Source: Zea mays
Lineage: Eukaryota; Streptophyta; Magnoliopsida; Poales; Poaceae
Length of the DNA stretch: 64,000 bases
Direction: 5' to 3'
Assembly: GCF_902167145.1 (NCBI RefSeq)
Contig: NC_050098.1
Location: forward strand, 83,244,207-83,308,206
A program made the position numbers and the translations under genes. Positions 55,250 through 64,000 of the stretch are shown piece after piece; the first letter of the stretch is position 1, and the number at the start of each line of letters is the position of its first letter. The notes under the pieces were generated by a model that was given only the letters and a program-made list of their open reading frames with translations, was not told where the DNA came from and searched no databases.

Positions 55250-56188
55250 GCAAGCCCCGGTTTTATGCATAACCTGTTATTTATGCTATTTTACTTCACT
55301 TAATGATTGTAGGATTGATTGTGCACTTAGGTGTAGGAATTGTTTGAAACCCTAGTTGCATGATCTCAGGAATCCTTTTGAGATGAATACTAGTATGACA
55401 GGTCGAGTAGTTGCTTTATTTAATTAGGATCTCGGTAGAAGACGAGTGATTTTTCTAGCACTCGCGCGAGATCAGGAAATTGATTGTACCCACTTTCACA
55501 CTGTCATGATACTAGTTGGTGGACAACAATCCATGGGGATTGGTTGTTCCCGAGATGGAAAATGGAATAAGGATTAACGTGCGGATACCTGTGTCAAGCG
55601 TTTGAACGTACTAAACACATACCGAGAAATATGGTAAATCGGTAAGCCTAGTACCTGAGTGAACCTGCCCGCAGACATATCCCCTCACGCGACCTGAGAC
55701 GAGGTCTCCCATTCCGGTTATGGTGGGTACAAGTGCGGTCACTGCACGACGGCCAGTCGGGGTCAGTGGGGCATTGTACGCCAAGGCGGTGAGCCCTGAT
55801 CTGTTGCCAGGGAATCGATGGGGACGGTTGATGTGTGTGGGGACGGAGTGCCCATGCATGTCGTGTGTTTAGGTTTACCTTGCAAGGATAAAAACTCGAT
55901 TCGAATCGTCTGCTTCTCGCAGCTAATGAGACTGCTTGATCCATTGTACTGCATTGAGTAATAAGTGGAAGTCTGATGAGTTGAGATAAGATGTTGATTG
56001 CTAATAATGCCTGCTACCATGTATGAGTAGATAGTCCACTTTTAGCCTTAAGAGAGTCACACTTAACTTTGACTAAGTTAAAATCTTGATTTAGAAACTC
56101 AGCTAGTGCTTTTGGCAACCAAACCCCACAGCCAAACAACTGCATGTCTAGAGGTAGAGGAGTAGACTCCTCACACCGGGTAAGTCTA

Positions 56189-56210
56189 GCTGAGTATTAG
56201 TATACTCAGC
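56189..56210 (+). promoter_or_regulatory. Conserved stem-loop upstream of the terminal LTR exon (B2)
   Basis: Perfect 9-bp arms GCTGAGTAT / ATACTCAGC with loop TAGT, 26 bases before the terminal exon. Confidence 0.6.
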
Positions 56211-56236
56211 CTTGCTTGTGGCATAATTTTTTACAG

Positions 56237-56343
56237 GTTCTCTGGAGGAGATGGTTGCTGGGATAACTTGGCCGTCCACCTTGCCACCGGGTTGGACTGT
56301 TGAGTGGGACCCTGCCTCGGCTGAGGAGGAGCATGAGGAGTGA
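56237..56343 (+). other. Putative terminal coding exon in B2 LTR
   Basis: After TTTTTTACAG, phase G|GT gives SLEEMVAGITWPSTLPPGW and an acidic tail ending AEEEHEE before TGA 56341-56343. It is nearly the same as in B1. Confidence 0.5.
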
Positions 56344-56666
56344 TGGGACAGGCTTCCCCATCTCTCTGTTTAATTACCGTTAGTTTTATTCCGCTGCATT
56401 TCGAACAATGATGGTTACTTTTGCAAAAACTCCGATGATGATGATGGTGATGTAATAATTTAACATTGTGACATGTATGGTTTTATGCTTTATTGTATTT
56501 GCTCTGTGACTCACCTTCGAGTGAGATTGTGGTACTTGATCCTGTCAGTGGCCGTGTCGGACTAGATCCGAGGGATTGACGGGTTATTCCCATTTAAGTG
56601 TGGTCTAGCCTCTAAGGCGGGACTTGGGCACTTAAGTTGGAATAATTCGGGCAGTTCCGCCACAGC

Positions 56667-56678
56667 TGGTATCGGAGC
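56667..56678 (+). promoter_or_regulatory. B2 primer binding site
   Basis: TGGTATCGGAGC two bases after the LTR end; initiator tRNA-Met type with one mismatch. Confidence 0.9.
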
Positions 56679-57085
56679 TTGTACCACCACAGAGGAATCA
56701 ATAAAATATAAATACCATCAATTTTCTAAATAAAACTTGATAGAAACAAGGTTGGATAGATAGTAGGACAAGCAGGATAGACCTAGGACGTGAAGCCTTA
56801 GGTTAATAAAAGGGTAGCTAGGTGGCTAAGTTAACTAGGCCCTACAGGCCACTTTTACGGGATGGGAGTTCCTCCCTATTCCTTTTATCTTATTGTGAGG
56901 TCGTTTAGGACGAGCATGCATGCATTCATGATTAAGCAAATGGATAACTGAGTAAAGGACTTAAAAACAAGATAACAACCAACTAGGTCTCCAGTGCCTT
57001 TTCATTAACTAAAGAAGGGCTGAGTTTTATTTTTCCTTGTTCTTTTATAATTCTTTTTCTTTTACTTACGCTTAATCGTACACAG
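56679..57085 (+). other. B2 leader between PBS and orf0
   Basis: Noncoding, AT-rich, matching the B1 leader, ending CGTACACAG directly at the orf0 ATG. Confidence 0.6.
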
Positions 57086-57910
57086 ATGACTTCCCACGGA
57101 TCCTCCAATGACGGAAATGCACTGACCCACACTGACGGACTTACACGAGAGGGCTTTCCCCGCATTTTGTGGGAAGTACTTCAGGGGGCCGGATACACGA
57201 CACCCCCTCAGTACGCGGTGCAGCAGTTCGAGAAGCACCGAGTGCCTCGCTGTAGGGTGAGGATGACCTTGGAGCCTCATCCCCTGCAGCCAGGATGGCG
57301 CTCCTTGGACTCCGAGTCTTTCGGGTACCGGGCAGAGGACACGATCGAGGCGATCGCTCTGCATGGATTGACTACCTTCTGCGGATTCCATCCCTTGGAG
57401 CTGGCTACCCACCCCATTGGCTTGTTCCCCGCTGAGAAGGAGGACGACCCGATGTGGAAGGATCGGGTGGAGCATGCCAAGGACATCTGGGCCATCTACC
57501 CAGGTCAGACTGCGCAATTGACAGTACGGTGCATGAATGCTCTGTACCGTCTGCAGGTGATGTGTGGTGAGGCAATGTCCCATCTGATGGCACTGCTGGA
57601 GGCAACAAAGATCACGCTAGATAACAGAGAGGAGCTCGTGGATGATTTATCTCAAGAAATGGTGGAGAAGGACTTGCAGGTGGAGCAGCTATCCACTGAT
57701 ATTCAGGAGTTGGAGGAGCTGGTAGGCACCAGGGAGAACACCATCGAGGTCCTAGAGGATCAGCTCATTAACACTCAGCAGCAGCTTGCTGAGGCTAACG
57801 AGCACCTGGACATGCACCACCAGGAGATCCAGGACCAGGAGGCCAACGAGGACGTCGACATTGAGGGAGGAGATGAGCCTGCCTCCAGTGTGGACACTGC
57901 TGGCTCTTGA
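57086..57910 (+). CDS. B2 orf0: pre-gag coiled-coil protein
   Basis: 274 residues from ATG 57086, right after CACAG. Globular N-terminal part (LWEVLQGAGYTTPPQYAVQQ, PGWRSLDSESFGYRAEDTIE), then a coiled coil from about residue 175 (DLSQEMVEKDLQVEQLSTDI, EVLEDQLINTQQQLAEANEH) and an acidic end. It stops at TGA 57908-57910, where B1 has GGG, and would otherwise continue 15 codons to the B1 end. The tail loss is probably mild. There is no known enzyme motif; function unknown. The neighbouring leader and CAG-ATG start suggest expression from a spliced RNA. Confidence 0.82.
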   Translation: MTSHGSSNDGNALTHTDGLTREGFPRILWEVLQGAGYTTPPQYAVQQFEKHRVPRCRVRMTLEPHPLQPGWRSLDSESFGYRAEDTIEAIALHGLTTFCGFHPLELATHPIGLFPAEKEDDPMWKDRVEHAKDIWAIYPGQTAQLTVRCMNALYRLQVMCGEAMSHLMALLEATKITLDNREELVDDLSQEMVEKDLQVEQLSTDIQELEELVGTRENTIEVLEDQLINTQQQLAEANEHLDMHHQEIQDQEANEDVDIEGGDEPASSVDTAGS

Positions 57911-58259
57911 AGACCACCTTCCCCCGAGTCGAGTGTTGATTCGTTCGCTCACTAGGTGTCCAGGGTAGGCTTAGAAGTTGGATAGTCGGACTCCTCGCAG
58001 CTAGCTTAGCTTTTGCACCCTTGGGGTACTAGGCTAGATAGAGTTGAGTCATTTTGGAACAATTTGATGTAATCGTGTTAAACTCTCTTGGGAGCTTGTT
58101 TGATGTATGCTATTATCAGTTTAAATTGGAAGGAGGAATTTATGCCTCTTAAAATCCCCTTTTGTTGAAGTCGGAGTCTATCATGCTGTTTTAACTTTTT
58201 CCCCGTGATAAAATCTTGAAATTGGAACTGTGGTGTTAAGTATGTATGTGGTTTTTCAG
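57911..58259 (+). other. B2 spacer between orf0 and gag
   Basis: T-rich noncoding spacer ending GTGGTTTTTCAG at the gag ATG; a candidate intron end. No ORF. Confidence 0.5.
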
Positions 58260-61200
58260 ATGGCCGGGAGGCAGCGTCGTGGCCAGAACGAGCGCGTTCC
58301 TCCACCGCCGCCACCACCTCCCACTCTGCAGGAGCTCATGGCTCAGCAGAATGAGATCCTGAGGCAGCTGGCTCAACGTCAGCCCCCACCTCAGCATTAT
58401 GGTGGTGGAGACCATCAGCGTCACCCCGCGGCAGCTACATACCAGGAATTCCTTAGCACCCAACCTCCATTGTTCACAAGGGCGGAGGACCCACTTGATG
58501 CAGATGTGTGGCTACGAGTAGTGGAATCCAAATTCCCACTGCTCCATGGAGTTTGCTCAGAGGTCACCAAAGTCAGGTTTGCCACCCAGCAGCTTCGCGG
58601 ACCTGCAAGGACTTGGTGGGATCATTTTCTTGCTATGCAGCCAGAGGACCGAGAGGTGGAGTGGAGGGAGTTCAAGGCAGCTTTTAGAGGACACCATATA
58701 CCAGCCGGGATCATGGACAGGAAGCTCAATGAGTTTTTGGCACTCGCTCAGGGCAACAGGGCAGTGTTGCAGTATGCCCAGGCCTTTAATGACTTGTGCC
58801 AGTATGTGGGATATCATGCAGATACAGATGAGAAGAAGAGGGACAGATTCAGAAGGGGGCTCAGCACTAAGCTCCGGGATCGTCTCAACACCGTCAGGGC
58901 CAACAGCTACAACGAGTTGGTCAACATGGCTATCTCCCAAGAGGACTGCATTACAGCTAGACAGGCAGAGAAGAAGAGGAAGACCCCTGTGGCCGGACCC
59001 TCAGCTCAGCCCCAGCGCTTCAGGATTGTGTCCGACACCCAGGGCATGGGACCCCAGCAGCAGCAAGGGCGATGGGTAATCCGACCTCAGCAGCAGCAGC
59101 AGGCACCCAACCGCAACCAGTTTCCAGCTCAGAGGAATAACCAGCAGCAGCAGTACCGCCAGGCAAATGACAACAGATGCTTCACTGGTGGCAACACTGG
59201 GCATTATGCCAAGAATTGCCCCAGGAACCAGCAGAGGCAGGGGCAGAATGCTAATCAGAACCAAGGCAAGAGGCAGAAGGTGCAAGTGAGGCAAGGCAGG
59301 CTGAACTTCACCACCATGGCTGATATTCCAGAGGGAGCACCCGTCATGACTCATATCTTTACAGTTTTGAATTATCCTGCTATTATTCTATTTGATTCTG
59401 GTGCATCGCATAGTTTTATCAGTGCAAAGTTTAGTGCCAAATGCCAGTTGCCCTTTCACCACACCGATGGGGGCATTACAATTTCAACACCAGGAGGCAG
59501 AGTTGCCACTTACCAAATTAACAAGAATGTACCTATAAAGTTTGGTAGTCTGATAATTAAAGCCAACCTTCTCATTTTGGGTTTGGAGAGTGTGGATATT
59601 ATATTGGGAACTGACTGGTTAACCAGAAATCAGGCGGTGATGGATATTGCGGCCAGAGCCATTAAGGTGCACTCACCAACTTGTGGTGAGACCACACTGT
59701 ATTTGCCTGACCAGGGTTGTACCCGATCTTGTGCTTTTGTTACGTTAGAATCCCCAGTGGAAAAGATCCCAGTGGTCTGTGGCTATCCGGATGTTTTTCC
59801 GGATGAATTGCCAGGGATGCCACCTGACCGGGATATTGAGTTCGCCATCGAATTGCAACCCGGGACCGCTCCTATCTCCAAGAGACCCTATAGGATGCCT
59901 CCCGCGGAATTGGCAGAATTGAAGAAGCAATTGCAAGAGTTGTTGGACAAGGGGTTTATTCGTCCAAGCACTTCACCATGGGGATGTCCAGCATTATTTG
60001 TGAAGAAAAAGGATGAGAGTTTGAGGATGTGTGTTGGCTACCGTCCTCTCAATGCGGTGACTATCAAGAACAAATACCCACTGCCCCGCATTGATGTTCT
60101 GTATGATCAGTTGGTAGGAGCCAAGGTATTCTCCAAGATAGACCTTCGCTCAAGATACCATCAGATCAAGATCCGTGCCAGCGATATTCCCAAGACGGCT
60201 TTCTCTACCAGATATGGACTGTATGAGTTTCTGGTGATGTCTTTTGGGCTGACCAATGCCCCGGCTTATTTCATGTACTTGATGAACTCAGTATTCATGC
60301 CAGAGTTAGACAAGTTCGTGGTCGTTTTCATTGATGATATTCTGGTTTATTCCAAGAATGAAGCCGAGCACATCAAACACTTGCATATTGTACTTCAGAG
60401 ACTGTGTGACCATCAATTGTATGCTAAGTTGTCTAAATGTGAGTTCTGGCTGAAGGAGATTAAATTCTTGGGTCACACAATTTCTCAAGATGGGATATCT
60501 GTTGATCCTGAGAAGGTGCAGGAGGTAATGAATTGGAAACCCCCAACTATAGTAAGGCAGATTCAGAGTTTTCTGGGATTGGCAGGGTATTATCGACGAT
60601 TTATTCCGGATTTCTCCAGAATTGCCAAAACAATGACTGAATTGTTGAAGAAGGGAGTCAAATTTGAGTGGAGCCAAAAGTGTGAGGATGCCTTTCATAA
60701 CTTGAGGCAGCATCTAACAACAGCCCCAGTGCTGGCCCAACCTGACAACACCAAGCCATTTGAAGTTTATTGTGATGCTTCTGGTACTGGTTTGGGATGT
60801 GTTTTGATGCAAGAGAACAGAGTGATTGCTTATGCTTCCCGGGCACTCAGGCCCCATGAGCAGAACTACCCCACTCATGATCTGGAATTGGCAGCTGTGG
60901 TTCATGCTCTTAAGATATGGAGACACTACTTGATGGGAGCTCACTGTAACATCTATACTGATCACAAGAGTCTCAAATACATCTTCACTCAGGCAGATCT
61001 GAACATGAGGCAAAGGAGATGGTTAGAGTTAATCAAGGACTATGATTTGGAGGTGCATTACCACCCAGGGAAGGCCAATGTCGTGGCAGATGCCTTGAGC
61101 AGAAAGGCCCAGTGTAATTGTATGAGCATGGATGTGGGAGTGACCACCCTGTGCGATGAATTGTGCAGATTGAACCTGGAAGTTGTTTCTTCGGGTGACC

Positions 61201-62672
61201 TAAGCTATATCTCGGTGGAGCCCACGTTGCAAGAACAAATAGTCAAGGCACAGGTTGAGGATAAGGGTGTTCAGGTTATCAAGGATATGATTAAGCAAAA
61301 GGCAGAAAAATACAAGTGTTTCCGACAGGACAGCAAGGGAATTCTATGGTTTGGAGATCGATTGGTTGTTCCCAAGGACCCTGAGCTCATAAAGCAGATC
61401 CTAGATGAAGCTCACCTTTCCAAATTCTCTATGCACCCTGGCAGCAACAAGATGTATCATGATCTCAGATCTCTTTATTAGTGGACTAGAATGAAAAGGG
61501 AAATTGCCAAGTACATATCCGAATGTGACACCTGCCAGAGAATTAAAGCCAGTCACTTGAAGACAGCAGGCCCTTTGCAACCCCTTCCCATACCATCTTG
61601 GAAATGGGAGGACATTTGCATGGACTTCATAGTGGGATTACCCAATACCTCCAGGCACCATGATTCTATTTGGGTTATCGTGGACAGATTGACCAAGACT
61701 GCTCATTTCTTGCCAGTACACACCACCCACAAGACAGAGAAGTACGCTGAAATTTATGTTGATCAGATAGTAAGATTGCATGGTATTCCGAAGACCATAT
61801 CTGACAGAGGAGCACTATTTGTGGCACGCTTTTGGGAGAAACTGCAAGAATCACTTGGGACCCAAGTAATCCGAAGCTCAGCATATCACCCTCAAACGGA
61901 TGGCCAGACAGAAAGGGTGAATCAGATTTTGGAAGACATGTTGCGAGCATATGCACTACATTATGGAAAGGATTGGGACAAGTGTCTGTCTTTGGCGGAG
62001 TTTTCTTACAATAACAGCTATCAGTCCAGTCTGAAGATGGCACCTTTTGAGGCATTGTATGGGAGAAGGTGTAGGACCCCACTAAATTGGTCTCAGGCAG
62101 GAGAAAGGGAAATTTTTGGGCCAGATTTGGTACTTGAGGCAGAGGCAAAGGTCAGGGTGATTACCAAGAACTTGGAAGCTGCTCAGGCTAGGCAAAGGAG
62201 CTATCATGATAAAAGGCGGAAGCCTCTACAGTTTGAGGTGGGAGATCATGTCTATCTTAAGGTATCACCCACAAAGGGTGTGCAGAGATTCGGGATCAAG
62301 GGCAAGTTAGCTCCTCGCTACATTGGACCCTATAAGATCAAGGCAAGCTGTGGACCCGTAGCCTACCAATTGGAATTACCACCTCACATGTCAGCAGTTC
62401 ATAATGTGTTCCATGTATCCCAGCTGCGGAAATGCGTTCGTCTACCCACTGAAGTGCTACCGGAACCAGACATTGAGATAGAACCAGACTTGTCCTACCA
62501 AGAGTACCCCGTCAAGGTATTAGATCAAAAGGAGAGATCAACTCGGGCAAGGTCGGTCAGAATGTGCAAGGTTCAGTGGAGTCACCATTCAGCAGAAGAA
62601 GCTACATGGGAGACGGAGGAATTTCTACGCTCTCGCTTCCCCGACTTTCTACCCAAAGGAGTCGGTATGTAA
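58260..62672 (+). pseudogene. gag-pol: B2 Gag-Pol, one in-frame TAG between RNase H and integrase
   Basis: ATG 58260 ([11 protein letters not shown]), preferred to an earlier in-frame GTG because it follows the acceptor-like TTTTTCAG. About 1,470 codons. The order is Gag, protease [11 protein letters not shown] with [10 protein letters not shown], RNase [11 protein letters not shown], integrase zinc finger, [23 protein letters not shown] and a chromodomain-like tail (EEATWETEEF). A TAG at 61479-61481 replaces the first Trp of the YWW present in A (RSLY-stop-WTRMK). Other damage: the Gag zinc knuckle reads [14 protein letters not shown] with its second Cys lost, VDYRPLN reads VGYRPLN, and LRSGYHQI reads LRSRYHQI. 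The frame is otherwise open to TAA 62670-62672. It is probably inactive, but needs few changes to explain. Confidence 0.92.
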
Positions 62673-62887
62673 CCCCAAAACCCCACCCCCACCTGCCCTT
62701 TGAAATCAATTATAAGAAAAACTTAGATAACAAGGATAGTCTAAGTTGTGGAATTAACTTAAGAAGGGCTTCCTTCTGAAGTTGCAAAGAGGATGACATT
62801 CGAAGAGCAGTTAACAAGAGAAACTTAAGTGTAAAGGAAAAACAACACCAGCACACCATCAAGCACCCCTCCAAGGGACTCTACCTA
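62673..62887 (+). other. B2 3' untranslated internal region
   Basis: About 215 bases between the polyprotein stop and the PPT region; no ORF. Confidence 0.6.
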
Positions 62888-62922
62888 AATCTCGGGACGA
62901 GATTCCTTTAAGGGGGGAGGGC
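62888..62922 (+). promoter_or_regulatory. B2 polypurine tract and adjacent palindrome
   Basis: Palindrome AATCTCG-GGA-CGAGATT (62888-62904) followed by AAGGGGGGAGGGC up to the 3' LTR start. Same arrangement as in A. Confidence 0.88.
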
Positions 62923-64000
62923 TGTAACACCCCAGGTGTTACCTTGGCTAGAGCCACTTTGGCACTAGAAGCTGTGTTCACAAGGGTAAAGACTTAGGGC
63001 ACCACATAAGAACTTTGGAGATCATGTGCTAATCAAGTTGCCAATGACAAAAGAAGCATTACTCTAATCCTTGCACACTTACTACCTTGGATAATAGGGG
63101 AGAAGAACCCTAGACCTCTCCTAAACCCTATCTTCCAAAACCCTAAGTAAGGGGGGGGGGGAAAGAGAGTGAACAAGGGTGCAAAGTGTGTGTAACCTTT
63201 GCCCAAACCCTAAGCAACATTATAACCATCAATTAAGGGAGGGAAATATTGCAAAAAGACCCCTGGAGAAACCCCAATTCAAATCTCCAAGTGGAGAGAG
63301 AGCTAGAGCTCTCTATTTCCCTCTAAGTCACATTTTAGCCCTAATCCAAAGACCAGCCGTGTTCACTTTGAAGATGGCGCCAAAACCACTTGGGTTCTAT
63401 ACCAAAAATGTGGTATACCACTTAAGGCACCCCCTGGAAAAATTTGAGACCGAGACTCAGACGTTTGACAGCACTTGACATCAGTTTTGTCGCTGAGTGG
63501 GCAGAGAGACAAGCCAGATTTGGCGCCCGTCTATCTCCCGATCTAGGGCGTATCATCCCTTGGAACTCACACATGTGAGATAGCCCTAGGTGCCAGGAGG
63601 AGGTCTGTGCCGGTTTCATGGCGAGATTCGCACGTTTGTGATCTCTGGAGACGTTTGAACACTGGAAGAAACTCACCTCCACGTGTTCGACGCCTTCTGC
63701 CCGCGCCAGAGCACGCTCGCGCGCGTTCCCCGCATGCCCCGCGCCGCGCCCGAGCCAAACCCGCGTCGTGGCCCGCGCCCGAGCTTATAAAGCCCTCCCA
63801 GGCTTCGACTACACCCTTCCGCGCACCCTCCACACCTCACCGGAGTTAGCTCGTCGCCGTTTGCCCGTGCGCAGCGAGTCCGCGGCCGCCCAATCCCTTT
63901 GTCACCATAGACCGGCCAATAGAGCCATTCCCAACCCCGTCCAGCCCTCGGAGAAGCCTGTGCACACCTCCGTGAGGCTCCCCGAGCAAGGAATCGGAGT
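62923..64000 (+). repeat. B2 3' LTR (first 1,078 bp in window)
   Basis: Starts TGTAACACCCCAGGTGTTAC and matches 52282-53359 with seven substitutions. The TATA copy is at 63786-63791. It runs off the window. Confidence 0.95.

Larger units (their letters stand above)
52282..56664 (+). repeat. B2 5' LTR (4383 bp)
   Basis: Begins TGTAAGACCCCAGG (the 3' LTR has TGTAACACC) and ends CCGCCACA. It is AT-moderate to 52900, with TATA at 53145, GC-rich 53050-53720, AT-rich 53860-55129, then the exon-like blocks 55130-55249 and 56237-56343. The final 320 bases have AATAAT-like poly(A) motifs (about 56455-56470). Confidence 0.95.
52282..64000 (+). mobile_element. Element B2: family-B chromovirus, plus strand, 3' LTR truncated by window
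   Basis: 5' LTR 52282-56664, PBS, leader, orf0, gag-pol with one stop, PPT, 3' LTR from 62923. Inserted in the E LTR after CACGA (52277-52281). The LTR copies differ at seven visible positions in the first 1,078 bases. The chromodomain-like polyprotein tail puts it in the Tekay/Del clade with A. Confidence 0.95.

Noticed and set aside
58230..58259. Upstream extension of B2 gag
   Set aside because: Begins with GTG and lies before a strong acceptor-like TTTTTCAG; B1 and E also start at CAG|ATG.
1..64000. Host protein-coding gene
   Set aside because: All convincing coding regions belong to transposable elements; the remainder (F) shows no exon chain or known domain.

Overview
The window is intergenic DNA from a large, repeat-rich plant genome, almost certainly a grass. 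The evidence is wall-to-wall nested LTR retrotransposons with 3-4.4 kb LTRs, Tekay/Del-type chromoviruses, Tat-type gag-only elements with antisense genes, a CACTA transposon and an hAT MITE. Maize, sorghum or a relative would fit, but the sequence alone does not fix the species. I see no host protein gene, rRNA, tRNA or CRISPR array.

Layout, left to right. 1-12019 is element A, a Ty3/gypsy chromovirus on the minus strand, entered inside its 3' LTR. It has an intact gag-pol (2529-6998), an extra pre-gag ORF (orf0, 7172-7756), a PBS and a complete 4024-bp 5' LTR (7996-12019). A sits inside the gag of B1 (12020-18410), an older minus-strand element of family B that keeps its gag start, orf0, PBS and 4304-bp 5' LTR. 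18411-19292 is unclassified LTR-like sequence (F). 19298-37083 is Tat-type element D (LTRs 1082 bp each, TSD AATTT). D contains a 3282-bp solo LTR S (22501-25782, TSD GTTGT) and, inside its right LTR, a second Tat-type element C (29439-36888, LTRs 669 bp each). F resumes at 37089 and is cut by a CACTA transposon (37911-42956, TSD AAT), a TA-flanked insert (about 43237-43859) and an hAT MITE (45130-45674). About 45790-52281 is decayed chromovirus E (minus strand), whose LTR holds an inverted rearrangement and is cut by B2. B2 (52282-64000, plus strand) has a full 5' LTR, orf0, gag-pol with one internal stop, a PPT and the start of its 3' LTR.

Insertion order from nesting: A after B1; C and S after D; D and the CACTA after F; B2 after E. 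LTR-pair divergence, counted by eye, agrees: A about 0.13% (substitutions only), B2 about 0.65%, C about 1.6%, D about 5-7%.

The most interesting signal lies inside the long LTRs. Families A and B, and partly E and S, share a gene-like layout within the LTR. The parts are a TATA box, a GC-rich first exon, an AT-rich intron, a small exon ending at a GC-type splice donor (GAAG|GCAAG), a conserved stem-loop, and a short terminal exon encoding an acidic peptide with its own stop before the PBS. In A the reading frame stays open across both proposed junctions. The orf0 and gag start codons in several elements also sit directly after a splice-acceptor-like CAG or TAG. Together this suggests a spliced transcription programme in these elements. 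The two Tat-type elements share another scheme: gag without pol, plus an oppositely oriented transcription unit with its own TATA-like box near the 3' LTR. In C that unit is a three-exon gene of about 1,020 codons.
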